Assembly: GCA_963693365.1 (NCBI GenBank)
Contig: CAVNZM010000012.1
Span: forward strand, 5,022,001 to 5,086,000
Direction of reading: 5' to 3'
DNA from: Amoebidium appalachense
Taxonomy: Eukaryota > Ichthyosporea
DNA length: 64,000 nt
The notes under the pieces were generated by a model. The model had not been told where the DNA came from, ran no database searches, and was given only the letters and a program-made list of their open reading frames with translations. Positions 13,277 through 62,443 of this stretch are shown in pieces. Numbering within the stretch: the stretch's first letter is position 1; the number at the start of each line of letters is the position of its first letter. Position numbers and translations under genes: made by a program.

Positions 13277-13657
13277 TATCAAAATAGTGAGACGATATAT
13301 ATATATTCATGTATGTATATATATAAATGTATATTTATATGTATTAAAATAATAAGACGGGTGCAGGAGGTACAAGCGCGCACACGGACAAATGTGATTC
13401 GCTAAGGTAGCTGGAATGCTGGAATCAAATCCCGTTGATCTAAAAATAGCATATACCGATGAGTGAATGCATCGACAAACAAATTTCTTCACGTTGCTAC
13501 TGTTTCTATCAGAAAATCCCCTGTATCTGTGGTACTTGGACTTGGCCCCTAAGTAATGCTCCCCGGCCCCGGGGGGAAACGTTAACCCGCCCACAGGAGC
13601 TTCCCCACGGCCACTCCCCCCCCCCCCCCCTCCCCCTTCCCCTCCTCCCCCTCCTCC

Positions 13658-13704
<47 letters not shown>

Positions 13705-13993
13705 GGCCCCGGCCGTCCCCGACTTCCTGCTTCCAAATTTCCCGACTCTCACTCATTTCCCCCCCCTCCCCCCATCCCTCCCCCATCCTCCCCCCCTCCC
13801 TCCCCCACCTACAGACAAACACACAGACAAACACACACACACACGCATGCACGTACTGCGTGACACACGCCCACACACCCACACCCACACACGCACACCC
13901 ACACACTCAAAAATAGATAGATACAACGTTTAAATGTGCGGAGCTGGGGCCAGGGGCCAGGGGACTTAATCGCAAACTCTAAGTAAGGGATTG

Positions 13994-14028
<35 letters not shown>

Positions 14029-14122
14029 GTTTGTTTGATTGTTTGTTTAAAATTTGTTTGTTTGTTTGTTCACTTGGGGGATGGGGGGGTGGACACTAGT
14101 GGGATGGGGTGGCGCCGGAGGT

Positions 14123-14186
<64 letters not shown>

Positions 14187-14710
14187 TGTGTATGTGTGTG
14201 TATTTTTTTTTTTTGGGGGGGGGGGGGGGGAGAGGGGGAGAGAGGGGGGGGGGGGGGCGCGGGGGAGGGGGAGGGGGGGGGGGGGGGGTGTAGAGGGGGG
14301 GGGGGGAGATAGCGTGCTATCTTATGGTTTTTGTGAGCAGACAGGTGAATTGCTCTAGCGGGGCGAGGTTGGTGTTTGTGTGTGTGCACGTGGGAGGGGG
14401 TGGAGAAGGAGGGGATGGAATATGTTTCGGGACGGGGAGGGGGGCGCCCATCCCCCCCCCCCCCCCCCCCCCCCCCCACCAAAAAAAAAAAAAAAAAAAA
14501 ATATTGGAGTAACTGTTGATGATCATCATGACACGTGCATACACGCGCATACACACAACACACACAACAAGCACACACACACGCACACACAAACCCAGTG
14601 GCAATCACCCATGCACACCCACCCACCCACCCACACCCACCCACACCCACCCACACACACCCACACAATAACACAGACATACACTGACGAACACAGACAC
14701 ACACACACAC

Positions 14711-14795
<85 letters not shown>

Positions 14796-15081
14796 TGAGT
14801 CACGCATATGTACACACCACAATACATAATCATACGGGATTTACGCAGTTTACTCGAGGCAAAGAGAGGCCAGTCTTACCGGGGGGTTTTTGCTTGGGAT
14901 ATATCCCCTCAGCGGTATATCATGATCAAGTACATAGATGTCGGGTGATGGTTATATATCAGGGGTTTCTTACTCTACGAAGCACCATAAAGACTAAGAA
15001 CAAAATCAATTAGTTGGGTCCCCCCTTCCCCCTCCCCCCCTTTTTTTTAAACGGCTCCCCTGGGACACTCAGTATCAGCTG

Positions 15082-15133
<52 letters not shown>

Positions 15134-15140
15134 GAGTTTT
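12791..15140. repeat. Mixed simple repeats, no gene seen
   Basis: Listed in order: G-rich DNA (13010-13155), (GT)n (13207-13267), C tract (13616-13702), T run (13995-14027), (GT)n (14122-14180), T(n)G(n) junction (14203-14310), C(n)A(n) junction (14453-14501), (CA)n (14700-14791) and (GT)n (15085-15131). The intervening sequence is short and has no protein-like frame. Confidence 0.8.
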
Positions 15141-15449
15141 TGTAATTTTGTGTTTCTCAAGCCAATCAATACATCTAATAAACAAATCCGCTGAGTCACG
15201 TGTGTGGATATCATCGCAGAAACGTTCCTGAAAACTTCTCCCTATTTTTACGGATCATTCTTTCTCCCTCTGTCTCTTTGATAATTTTAAATTTCACCTG
15301 CTCTTTAGTCTCCCCCCCCCCTCTCTTTCTCTCTATCCCTTTCTCTCCCTCCCCCCCCTCCCTCTCTCTCTGCCCTTCCCCCCCTCCCCCCCCCCCCCCC
15401 CCCCCCCCGGGCCCCCCGCCGTGACTCTCTCCCTCTCTCGCTTGAGGAT

Positions 15450-15481
<32 letters not shown>

Positions 15482-16047
15482 CTCTCTCTATTTCGAATTC
15501 TCTCTCTCGTTTCCTCTCCCACATCTCTCTGTCTTCCCCCCCCCCCCCCCCCCCCCCAGAGACTCCCTCGCTTTTGTATTCTCTGGTGCACAAATGAGTA
15601 GGGATGCATCAACAACAACACACACGCAAGCGCCGCGGCGCACGCGCGCACACACATTGTCAAGCACAAACGTGCACACACATGGTGGCACTCGTATGTG
15701 TGTGCTCGCATGTCAAGCATCATAATATAGGAACTTCAATGAGGCTGTTTATTGTAATAACACTTATTTTCAACTGTCAAATGTCCAAATAGGATAAAAT
15801 TTATCATATTTAAGTTCTCAGGGCCAACATTGTGCTTTGAGAAATATGCATAGATGCCATCTTCGTTTCTTTCAAACATAACATTCTCATGCCAGGGGAA
15901 CCCGTTTCATACGAAACTGAACGCAACATTACACATGCCTTCAAACTTATACAAAGACATACACGAAAATACATCACTTGACTGGCAATACATACACCTA
16001 ATAACCATGATCGCATTTCGTTTTTCTTCGGTAAAGCTTTTCTTCAG
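15141..16047. other. 3' flank of zinc-finger paralogue 2
   Basis: CT- and C-rich DNA (15300-15560) with short (CA)n precedes unique AT-richer sequence (15700-16047) lying downstream of the minus-strand stop. I see no gene. The latter part is the probable 3' UTR. Confidence 0.55.
15748..15753 (-). terminator. Candidate poly(A) signal for paralogue 2
   Basis: AATAAA on the minus strand, about 295 bases after the stop at 16048. Position and orientation fit a 3' end, but no independent evidence is available. Confidence 0.4.
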
Positions 16048-17952
16048 TTAATTATACGCGTTAAGCACGGCAGCAGTTAACAAAACATCGAGTTCGGTAG
16101 GGTTCAAACCCAAAAAATTAAAGTCTGAGTGGTGGTTGGATCCCACTCGCGAGCGTGTATCACCGTCATGCAACTGTTGGCCCTTGCTGCGCAGACCAAT
16201 AGGAGCTGGGTATTGATTACCATATCCGGGTTGCAGCTGCTGAGGCTGCAACGGAAGGGTACTGGTGCGTGCGAGCCGTTGCTTGCTCGGGTGGGTCGGC
16301 GCCGGGACATTGGAAATATGGTGGTGGTGGGTCACTATACTCTCGTCCGATATTGTCAACGAACTCCTACGGTCGGAAATCTGCGGCGACGCTGGGGCCT
16401 GGTGGTTGGTGGACGCCGGCGCGGTGATTTGGGCTCGGGTCCTACCGTCTTGAATGAGCCGACGTTTATCCGCCAGCGACGTCGCCGTGACTGATTTGGC
16501 GGGCGGCATGGACGTGGATTCGAGCAGTTCACCGATGAAATCCAAAAGCTGGGCGTCCGCGATTACACCGGAACCGTCTCTATCCGAAACCCCGCCCGGG
16601 GGGCGCCGTTTGGGGTTGTGCTGACATCGCGCCACGGCCAAGCTCCGATGGACACATGCTGAGTCGCCGGCTGGCGGGCGTGTGTCCGCCGGCGACCCAC
16701 TCCTGCTTGTCAACGTCAACGGAAACCATGCTGGATCGACGGGAGAGACTTGCCTTACGTTCGACCTTTTCGTGTCGGACGGACCCACTTGCCCTCCGTT
16801 CCAATTTCTCCACTGAGCGGAAAGAGTCGATTGGATTTGCACCCCCCGGTGCGTGCGTAGGGTAGCGATGTTTGGCGTGTTGCCAACGGCTTCTGTGCGC
16901 GCGTTGTCGGAAGAGGGGCCGGGAGTGGGGCGACGAAAGAATCGCCGGCTTCGTGGTGGCCGCGATGGAAAGAGTTGACACTATCGCTAGAGGAATGTGC
17001 CGTAACATACATAGGAGACATGGCCTGGCTGCTTTCGTCGGTGTTTTCGTGCATGCTCGAACTCCGTCCGTACCTGCCAATGTTCCTCAGGTCCACCTCG
17101 AGTATGATCTCTTCGAGGGATTCGAGCAAACGCGTGGCCATCGGGTCATCGCACGGGGCTGCCCAACGGGATATATCTGGCTTGTCGTCGTCGATGGATA
17201 ACACTGCGCCATGCTGATGCATGCCATTGGCATTGGTGAGTTGCGCGTTTCAGTTTGTTCGCTCTGGTTGACAGACGCTACAAAAGCCTCGAGAGACGAA
17301 AATATGTCGTCTGGGTGGGGGGGTAAGTTGGGTTTGTGGTGGTCGTCACTCTCCCGTCTACGCTGTTGTGTGTGCTGCGTGTGCAACATGTCGGGGAGAG
17401 ACTGACTCCCCTTTGTGCATGACTTCCACATCCCTCCGTACGAATCCCCACAATCCGCCGTCTCCTGAATGCTGATGCTGCGATCTGTCCATTGACCAAC
17501 GCGCGGTCGATGCGGATTAACATGCGTGTCCGGCATGCTCATAGATCGCTGAACCTTGCCATGACATACCGGGGCAACTTCCTGCGGAGATGCAGTTCGT
17601 AGGGCCAGTGGGACCGGGCCATTAGTGTGGACCAACGGCCCACTGCTGGCACCCTGAACAGGCATCACGTAGGGTTGGGGATAAGCGGCAGGCTGGGGCT
17701 GGGCTGGTGTGATCAACACAGGTTTTGAAAATGATGGGGGGGTCATCAGGGGGGTTCCTTTGCTCTGAAGGGGTCTTAGGCGCTGTTGTGAAAATCCCAT
17801 GTCGCGCTCTCGCTCTCGCTCGAGTTTTTCCTGGGGTAGGACGTGTGCGCGGTCTTGGTGCTTTTTACGCAGATGGTTTCGTAGGGAGGCCTCGGTCCCG
17901 TACCTGTTGTGTCGAGATGCAAACAAATTAGGACAAGAAAAGCAAGAGGATG

Positions 17953-17985
<33 letters not shown>

Positions 17986-18587
17986 GGGTTTTCTTTGTGC
18001 TTGGCTGCCGCAGTGGGAGGACTCATGCATTCTATCACAGTGGTATAACCCACAGTTTGTTATATTCTATCGGTCTTTAAGCAACAATCAGATTATGATG
18101 TGCTGATCGATGAGGTACTGAAGATTGTTATTCATAGCAACAGCCTAAGCTATATCGCAGGGGCCCTAGCTCTTCACAGTGTCTCACCGAAACAATGAGG
18201 TACTTAAGATTGTTGTTCATAGCAACAGCCTCAGCTATATCGCAGGGGCCCTAGCCCTTTACAGTGTCTCACCGAAACAAAAACACAGTGTCTCACCGAA
18301 ACAAAAAAACACGAGTCTGTGCTCCTTCTTGCATACCACTCTTCCATTCGGTTTCTTCTAAAGGCTTAGATCTAGGAGCACACAACACAAAAGCAAACCA
18401 TGCCCTGCCTAAACTAACCGGTAACACTACAGGAATATTGCACACATGGAAATGATGAGACAAGGGGGGCTTACATTCTATTGCAGCGCGGGCACGGCAT
18501 AGTCTTAGGGGTCGACCCGTTGTACATCCCACCGGCATTTGCAGTTCCGGTGGACTGAGAGGTTGCATGCATAACGACAGAACCCAT
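16048..18587 (-). CDS. Single C2H2 zinc-finger protein (paralogue 2), intron-split, frame-broken here
   Basis: Exon 1 (18587-18475) encodes 37 residues ending CPRCNR plus two bases and is followed by donor GTAAGC. Exon 2 starts at 17903 after a CAG acceptor. The phase-2 join gives Cys32, Cys35, twelve residues, His48 and His53, and then KHQDRA, the same signature as paralogue 1. The long Ser/Pro/His-rich tail ends at a stop at 16048-16050. Exon 2 is 1856 bases, not a multiple of three with the phase: the protein-like frame changes near 17215-17260, again at a six-G run (about 16845), and again at a C run (about 16600). No internal stop is met when the frames are followed. Breaks at homopolymers suggest consensus indels; a decaying gene is the alternative. 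An amphipathic LLESLEEIILEVDL stretch follows the first break. Function is likely nuclear but unproven. Confidence 0.75.
16600..17260 (-). other. Three apparent frameshifts in paralogue 2
   Basis: Protein-like reading passes from one frame to a second near 17215-17260, to a third segment at the CACCGGGGGGTGC run (about 16845), and to the final frame at the GCGCCCCCCGGGC run (about 16600). Two of the three lie in six-base homopolymers. No GT-AG intron fits any of the switches. Confidence 0.65.
18111..18307. repeat. 84-bp tandem duplication in the intron or 5' part of paralogue 2
   Basis: Two copies of an 84-bp unit (starting at 18111 and 18195) share ATAGCAACAGCCT and CGCAGGGGCCCTAGC and differ at a few positions. 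A shorter sub-unit, CAGTGTCTCACCGAAACAA, is repeated a third time near 18285. The block lies inside the intron at 17904-18474. Confidence 0.85.
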
Positions 18588-20006
18588 CTTGGAAAAAAAA
18601 TACTAATGGAAAACACGGAGTGGTGAGTGTTATGACACAAGTTTGGAGTGGCCCGAAATCGAAACTCTATCTATAAGCAAACTAAACAAAGTGAGTATTC
18701 TTTCTTTCTTCTCCCGCCCGTAATGGTATATACAGAATTTGATAACGTGTGTGTTTAAAGGCTCAGAGATACTATTCTTCAACAACTGAAAGATTGTTAG
18801 GGCGTTGTGGCCTTCACAAAGCATCTGGCCAAATGATGGTTTATGTGCGTGCAATGTAAACAACTAACACGCATCTGCGCTATAGCTCTAGAAACCCCTA
18901 TGAACCCACCCCATGTAGAACATGCCGTGTTTCTATGTAGCCAACATGTGATAGCAATCATTGATAGTTCAGGCGAACTGTGGGTGGTTTGGCAGAATGT
19001 AACGCAATGATCTGAGAAGAGAGGTTGTTGTTGCGGGTTGACGATTCTTTGTTTCCTCAGTCAGGCAGGCTCCAGGGCGGATATTCTATCTGCCAAGGCG
19101 GGGATTTATTTCTGCAATTTCCAAAATAAGTTGCCGAATCAAAAGATAATATTCCCTAATATCACTAGATTCCGGTAATCTTAGTTACTGTCTCCGGAAT
19201 ATTGTGATGTTATGTTGGCAGCCCTCACAAAGTAAACAAACCCCACTCAGATTCTTTTCTTGTAAACAAAGATCACTAAATACTAAAACAGTCGCAATCC
19301 GTCTCTGATTATACAGATGACTTCAGCAAGAACTAGTATTTATAAGCATATCTAATATAGGAAAATGTTTAGCCAAAATCTAGCAGTATAACTGTTTGAG
19401 CGAACACCAATCCCGCTTTCCTAGCTTTTTGAGAAGGACTGCTGGGTGAAATTCGTGAACCCCAAATTGAAAATATACATTCTTGGTCAAGGATATCCGG
19501 GACTCGAGGTATAGGAAGACACAGCGGGAGTGTGCGACAGCGAGCAATGATTGGGCCACCGAGATAGGGGGCAAATTAGATATGCAAAAAGACAGGCTCG
19601 AATTCGACCAAAGTCGGCTCGTAGAATTTACCATGGCGTAGTACTTGAATAAAAGCTCAGAAACAGGGAAAATTTGATTTCCTATTGATTATTATCGATT
19701 CCAAGTAGCAGAAGATAAAGATTTACTTAGGTTCGAGGAATCGAGAGTGTTTTGGACAGCATACAGATTGGAATTGCAGCATCCAATGGTTATTAGTATC
19801 CTCTAGTGCGATTCCTATTTCTGATAGGGCTACACTGAACCACCCAATAGGTTCGGGCCAATAGATTGTAGCGGCCGTGGTCAGGCGTCAGCACTGAAGG
19901 CTGTTGAACGATGTGTTGTCTGATTTATGAATACTAATGGTGAAATGTGGGATGGACTTGCTGATGCATATCACGGTGTGGTTGAATAATACCCACGTGA
20001 AAGCTG
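18588..20006. other. Unique intergenic DNA, no gene seen
   Basis: About 1.4 kb of non-repetitive, slightly AT-rich sequence containing the probable promoter of paralogue 2 at its left end. A minus-strand 84-codon frame at 19380-19634 has no supporting feature. Confidence 0.5.
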
Positions 20007-20012
20007 TTTATT
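20007..20012 (-). terminator. Candidate poly(A) signal for the 197-codon ORF
   Basis: AATAAA on the minus strand about 40 bases after the stop at 20050, in the correct orientation. It raises the likelihood that the ORF is a gene. Confidence 0.5.
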
Positions 20013-20049
20013 ACATTCGCCCTACTTTTCTACGACCTGCACAACCTAA

Positions 20050-20643
20050 TTAGAGACGTCGTATCACTTGTGGCTCTGGGCAGCCCGAGTCGGCGAGGGC
20101 CTGGATTGCGTCCAGGCATGCATTTTGTGCATTTTTTTCCGAATTGGTCGGCCAATGATGATGTAAAGTTCGGGAATTCGAAAGAAAAGAGGCTTTAAAA
20201 ACTTCAGAAGAGCTAGCTGGCCCACATGTATGTACAATATAGATAACTAATAGCTGGGCAGACAGGCCGCTATCATCTTGATATTTCGGTAGCATTCGGG
20301 TCCAAGGAGGAGGCTCAATGTGCATCAGAGCAGCCACTGAATGATTATCATTATTGGACCATAAGCCACCGTGGCAGCCGCTGTGATGGTATAGTATGCA
20401 TGACAGAATGAGTGAGTGACGTCGACTCGGGCTTGCAAAGCTTCCAAGGTTTTCAAGGCTCAAGATGACCAAAGTCCGTAGCTTTGGCAACATGACATCA
20501 GGGCTGAGGGCAATGGCATTCGAGACTCGTACAATGTGCACACGTGCCATTGTGCAGTCGCCAGAGTCGCCACCCGCAACGAACTTACCAGTGTCTTCAA
20601 GATTCTTCGTGTACTTTTGATATTTGACGTCGACCGTAGCCAT
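20050..20643 (-). CDS. Hypothetical protein, single exon, 197 codons
   Basis: An uninterrupted frame of 197 codons lies in non-repetitive DNA of moderate GC, so its openness is not a repeat artefact. Composition is protein-like, with a mildly hydrophobic middle, a His/Asn/Ser-rich segment and a short charged N terminus. I recognise no family, signal peptide or clear membrane segment. A poly(A) signal follows about 40 bases after the stop. A donor-like CTG|GTAAGT lies within codons 18-20, so the true product could be spliced and share only part of this frame. It is isolated: the nearest confident genes are 1.5 kb to the left and 4.4 kb to the right. Confidence 0.45.
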   Translation of the reverse strand: MATVDVKYQKYTKNLEDTGKFVAGGDSGDCTMARVHIVRVSNAIALSPDVMLPKLRTLVILSLENLGSFASPSRRHSLILSCILYHHSGCHGGLWSNNDNHSVAALMHIEPPPWTRMLPKYQDDSGLSAQLLVIYIVHTCGPASSSEVFKASFLSNSRTLHHHWPTNSEKNAQNACLDAIQALADSGCPEPQVIRRL

Positions 20644-21206
20644 AGATAGATAGTCACGTGCATATCAGGCAAGATCCCCATGGCCATACTCACGACGGCG
20701 TACATGTGTACTCGGTGACTTAACTATTTAGTATCTATGTGCATGCCATGTTCCATGTGGCTTCGCTCGCGCTAGCGCTGTACAGTACAGTAGTCTATGC
20801 TAGTTCAAAACTAAATTTCCTCATATATACCATATATGGTATATGAGACTATTGGTCCGTTATATCCCCACCAATCAAATCGAGTGCGATGCATGTGCAT
20901 AACGGCAGATCGTAATCCCCCATACTCCCTAACTCCCGATACTCAGTGGGGGCCGATAATCCTACATATGAAATGTGATCAATTACATAGTGCAATTTCA
21001 AAATGAACCCTTTCTCCTTAAAACCAAATTTGAAACATGGCACCGTCATGGTTTGTGTACAATGTGGTACCTTGGACGGTCTAAGAACTGTAGATATCGA
21101 ATATCTATCGGATGACTGCAGTGCACGTGAGTGGGTCTGATGGGCACAGTCCCACCGACGCGATACGTGACGTCACGGCCAGTTAGTGACAGCACTGCCA
21201 CCAGTA

Positions 21207-21265
<59 letters not shown>

Positions 21266-21333
21266 TGTCTATGTATATATGTAGAGAGAGCTGCCTGGGG
21301 TCGACCGGCCCGGGGTGTGTCACGTGTGTGTGT

Positions 21334-21386
<53 letters not shown>

Positions 21387-21655
21387 GGGAGGGCCCGGGA
21401 GGTAGACCGGGGGGGGCGCGCCTGGCCCATGGGAGGGCAGGAGAATCTCCATTACTGGCCTGTACATGTTACGACTCAGGAGGCCTAGTGCGAGGGGGAG
21501 GTTTCAAATTTATGGTATTTTTTGATTAGTTTCAATTCAGCTAAATTTAATAATACTCTAATAAGAGGAGAGAGGCGAGAGTGAGAGAGCTGAGAGAGAG
21601 CTCGAGAGAGGGAGGGGGATCGCCCCTAGAAGGGGGGGGGGGGGGGGGGGGGGGG

Positions 21656-21712
<57 letters not shown>

Positions 21713-22562
21713 ATATATACAAGTAGGTCTGTGCGCCGGCTGTCGCCGGCGCCAAAACATAACGAGACAGTTATTGATGTTGGGTTGTGTGGTTGTTACC
21801 TCCCTCCCCCCTCCCCCCGGCCCCCCCCCTCCCTGGCCCCCCCGCCTCACGCTCCCCCCCCCCCCCCCCCGCCCCCCGCCCCCCCCCCCCCCCCCCCGGC
21901 CTTTTTTTTTTTGCGTACGGGTAGAAATAAATGCATCTTGCTGCTACACGTAACTTGGCGTTGTAACTGTAAAGTGCTATCCGTGGCACTAACAGTTCAT
22001 GTTGGTGAATCTGACGGGCATAACAATACTCCGGGTAGAAACGCCGGCCACAAATAACCCAAAATAAAAGTGTGGTAGCAAATAGACGACTTCTAGGTAA
22101 TTCCTTTCATTGTGTTCAACGTCTATGTGTGTGTGTGTGTGTGTGTGTGCACATGTGCATGTTTGTGTGTGTGCGAATGTGTGTGTGTGTGGGCCAAGTA
22201 CTAGTGAATTGGTTGTATGCGTTTTTGTCTTCTTAGTTGTTTTTGTATTCTATTCGATTATTACTTTGTGTGTACATGTGGAAAAAAAACAAATAAAAAA
22301 AAATTACCAATGACCACCGCCCAGCTTGAATCACCCTGCTCTCCAGTGCAATTATAAAAAAATAATCATTATCTGATCAGCGCTAGCCACAAACCCTTCT
22401 ACAAAAAAAAATGTCATATTCACATTACTGAGTTGATTTAGTTGTGTTTTTTACTCTATTTTTTTTCAACAACTGTCTGCCTATATCTATTAAACATTAA
22501 AATGTACATGTGTTTGTGTGTGTGTGTGTGTGTGTGTACATGTGCCACGGCCGGTGTGCGTA

Positions 22563-22614
<52 letters not shown>

Positions 22615-23165
22615 ATATAGAATTTACCGTCCTCATCCCCGTGTCCCCCTAAACCGGTGTTAGCTGACCTTTGAGGTTTTTGTGATTGGATTGGCAGTTC
22701 TATTACATTAAAATGTTCAAAATGTCGTTGTACCAATGATATAGTACTTTGTAAAAAAAATGTCGCCGAATTTCTCTATAAAAAGTGCGTTCCATTCTGG
22801 GTTAGGAACGAAAACCGTTTTGATACGGGAATCACCTGATCTCTCCCGTCATTCAGCCCAGCGTGTTCACAGTAGACTCTGAAACCACTGGTTTTTTTCT
22901 TTTTATTTCAAAGCCCCGAGTACGTACATCCTCTCGGGCCCAACTTTAGGGCACTATATTTCAATTTTCTCATTATCAAATATATAGTTATTTTAGGCTT
23001 TTTCATTAGTATCTCAAGAATATTTAGCGATTTTGATGTCATAAAAACAACTAAGCAACGTTTCGATGGTTTTTGATGCCTCACAAAATGGCCTTAGGTC
23101 CCCCCCAAATTCCGGATTTGAGGTTCGGCAAACAACGCATTATATATATAGATAATATATACGGC
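20644..23165. other. Intergenic DNA with scattered simple repeats, no gene seen
   Basis: Contains (TA)n at about 21208-21259, a (GT)n-G(n) composite at about 21317-21384, G(n)-(GA)n at about 21631-21708, C tracts at about 21807-21900 and short (GT)n blocks near 22125 and 22566-22613. Unique stretches between them have no convincing frame. Confidence 0.65.
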
Positions 23166-23910
<745 letters not shown>

Positions 23911-24159
23911 TGCAAAGATCTAATAGAGAGAGAATAGAGAGTCGAAGAGTAGATAGATAATGATCGTGAAAGAGTCTCGGCTGTCTCGGAGTGGATTTAA
24001 TTAATATATATTGTTGGCTTATCTGCAAAACAGGCCATGGTTTCAAAGTGCATCCTTGCAAGTTGCATATGGACGCATGGGAAGAAGCTTATGAGAGCAG
24101 CCGACTAGAATATCGAGAGACCTCTGCGTGGCATTAGCGTTGGAAAGCCAAATATAGCG

Positions 24160-24189
24160 GAAGATTGGGGGTTGGTGTGTGTGTGTGTG

Positions 24190-24221
<32 letters not shown>

Positions 24222-24576
24222 TGGGGGGGGGGGGGGGGGGGGGGGGGGGAGGTGTTTGAAATCAACATAAAGTTTGCAGTGTACGGCAATAAAAACAAAA
24301 ATCACGGCATACGGTCTCTGGACTTCCACGCAGAGGCACGGTTACGCAATTTTGGGTTCCTGTGTTCATTTATAATGTTTTTGGTATCGATATCTGCAGT
24401 GTCATTAGGCAAATATTCACGGGCATTGCCGAGCACAGCCATCAAGCAGCCCTAATTGTCCTTCATGCAAATATTTCAAGTTTGAATAAAACGATACAAA
24501 TGAGGATTGAAAATACATAAATTGTTCGAACACTTTGCATAACTGCTTCTGAACTTCGATTAAACGTGCCGCAACC

Positions 24577-24640
<64 letters not shown>
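24160..24640. repeat. (GT)n-G(n) composite and a (GT)n array
   Basis: (GT)n passes into a G tract at about 24173-24249, and another (GT)n lies at about 24579-24630. The rest of 23910-24980 is unique sequence with no gene seen. Confidence 0.85.
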
Positions 24641-24644
<4 letters not shown>

Positions 24645-24982
24645 CGTGCCGTGTGTGTACGCACGTGTGTGCATGTGTGTATATCTTCATTCATTCTCGA
24701 TGGCGCAGAGGCCTCACACAAAACACCAAATGCACGACGTTTCAACCCCTTACCTATATCATTTCACCGCCAACACGAACCAATAAACACACAAAATCAC
24801 TGGTATGTATCATCATAAATAGTAGCAGACGTCTCAACCCACCACAGTGTGACTCATACTAGGTGCTCTATGTACACTATTCAACCCAAAGCAAACACAA
24901 AAACACCCACTACACATACACTAACACAAACACACACCTAAGTTTCTGCACCACCTCATTCCATTTTTCTTTTTTCCCTTAA

Positions 24983-24988
24983 TTTATT
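24983..24988 (-). terminator. Poly(A) signal of the TFIIIC subunit gene
   Basis: AATAAA on the minus strand 27 bases beyond the stop at 25015. Distance and orientation are those of a normal 3' end. Confidence 0.6.
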
Positions 24989-25014
24989 TTTTTTCTCTCG
25001 TCAATTTTTTCCCA

Positions 25015-49873
<24,859 letters not shown>

Positions 49874-50509
49874 AGTTAACGATTGTATATAAGCCTGGAT
49901 GCTGTGTGCACGTGTATCTTGTGTGTGGCCCACGGTGGAGCTAAAAGGAGAATTCACCTGGCGGCATGGCAGCTACAGGGAGCATTCATAACGTAAAATG
50001 TTTGTGCAGAGCCTATAATGTGGTTTGTGCACGCACCTAAGCACTTGGATTCTTTCTGAGATGTTGAGAGATGTTCAAAATATGGGTGAGATTGAATTCG
50101 GTGAGTCTCATGAAGCGAGTCTGTGAGTGTATGCAGTGCGCTCAGTTTGGCGCCTTTTTGGCTGGTACATCTAATACGGCAATATAGTTATTTATAAAAG
50201 GGATTCAAAAACTTTAAGAAATAGGAAATGTTTTTTTCAAGATCATGCAAAAATTAATACAATCATCTGGTTGAATTAACATCACGGTAAATTAAGAACA
50301 GGTTGCGTGTACTGAGGAAGGTTTTCTCGCTGGGCCGTGCACAAGGCCAGTGGTAGACAAGCTGTCAAGGACACACACAGTCTAGAGAGAGAGAGAGAGA
50401 GAGCCGAGAGAGGGAAGGGAAAAGCGCAGCAGAAAAGTTCATTCAGAAGAGCGATAATTTTTTTTCATAGGAGATTTGCGGGTGTAGACAAGAGCAGGTG
50501 TCGGCCACC
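49874..50509. promoter_or_regulatory. Divergent promoter region between the TFIIIC subunit and hnRNP genes
   Basis: The two ATGs face away from each other across about 640 bp of non-repetitive sequence. A TATAAAAG lies at 50193-50200 in plus orientation, and a TATATA-like element lies about 12 bases before the minus-strand ATG, probably too close to act as a TATA box. A (GA)n at about 50384-50402 lies in the probable 5' UTR of the hnRNP gene. A shared bidirectional promoter is likely from the spacing. Confidence 0.55.
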
Positions 50510-61581
<11,072 letters not shown>

Positions 61582-62443
61582 TGCTAGGGGGCTGGTTTTT
61601 GGCCTTTTTTGGACCGTTTTTTGTATCGAATTTGAGCCCAGTTTATAGTTTCGTTTATTTGTTTGGTTGGCTATTTTGCTGAAAAGTTTTCTGTGGATCA
61701 GGTACGGGCTTATCCTATGTTTTGTACTTTTTTCCCCCTTTCATTGGGAGTAGAGAGGTCAATCTAATATTAGTTATGCACGACCTGTGTTTTCCTATAT
61801 GCAGAACCGAATTTCCGTATTGGTGTTGCATGGAGCAATGCTCTTTGATCGTACAGAGGTTTGTACGTACGTGATACATGTCTGATGGGAGACGAACCAT
61901 TGAAAAGATATGTTAAGACCATAATAAATTGATGATACAAACGACAAGTGTATCCCCTTTGCATTGTGAAGGTCCCGCGTTGTGTGTGTGTGCTTATGCG
62001 CATCTGCGTGTGTGCTTGTGGTGTGCGCGCGGACATGTGTGAGTGGGTGGGTGGGTGGGTGACGTGTGTGTGCGCGCATGTATGTGTGCAACTTGCATTG
62101 CACTTCTCGTGTATGATGTTGTCAGGGTATACCGGTTCAAAAGAGTGCATGTGTTTGATGCCACGGTTTCGGCTTGCCACTCTACTATTCCCTCTAATAC
62201 ATCATAGCCGGCTGGCTTATACATAATCTCTTGTTTACCAACCAGCGCACCGCACAACACACAACACACACCTTACTACGAAATGATTTCTGATAAGCTC
62301 AAAACATCTATTAATTCCACCACCCATCCTTCTCATGATCTGCCTAGGCCTGAATGCTGACAAACTATAATAGACTGGGCTGGGGTAAGATAGGTGACAT
62401 GTATATGCTGCATGTGTTTATAAATCTGGATCCAAATCGATGC
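61582..62443. other. Convergent intergenic region
   Basis: It separates the ends of the hnRNP gene (plus) and the last gene (minus). It includes the probable 3' UTR of the hnRNP gene with AATAAA at 61923-61928, a GT-rich patch (about 61979-62085) and otherwise unique sequence. No gene seen. Confidence 0.55.
61923..61928 (+). terminator. Candidate poly(A) signal of the hnRNP-like gene
   Basis: AATAAA about 340 bases after the stop codon, in plus orientation. No nearer canonical hexamer was noticed. Confidence 0.4.

Noticed and set aside
16600-17260. Programmed ribosomal frameshifting in zinc-finger paralogue 2
   Set aside because: Three switches, two at plain homopolymers and without a slippery heptamer plus structure, fit sequencing indels better.
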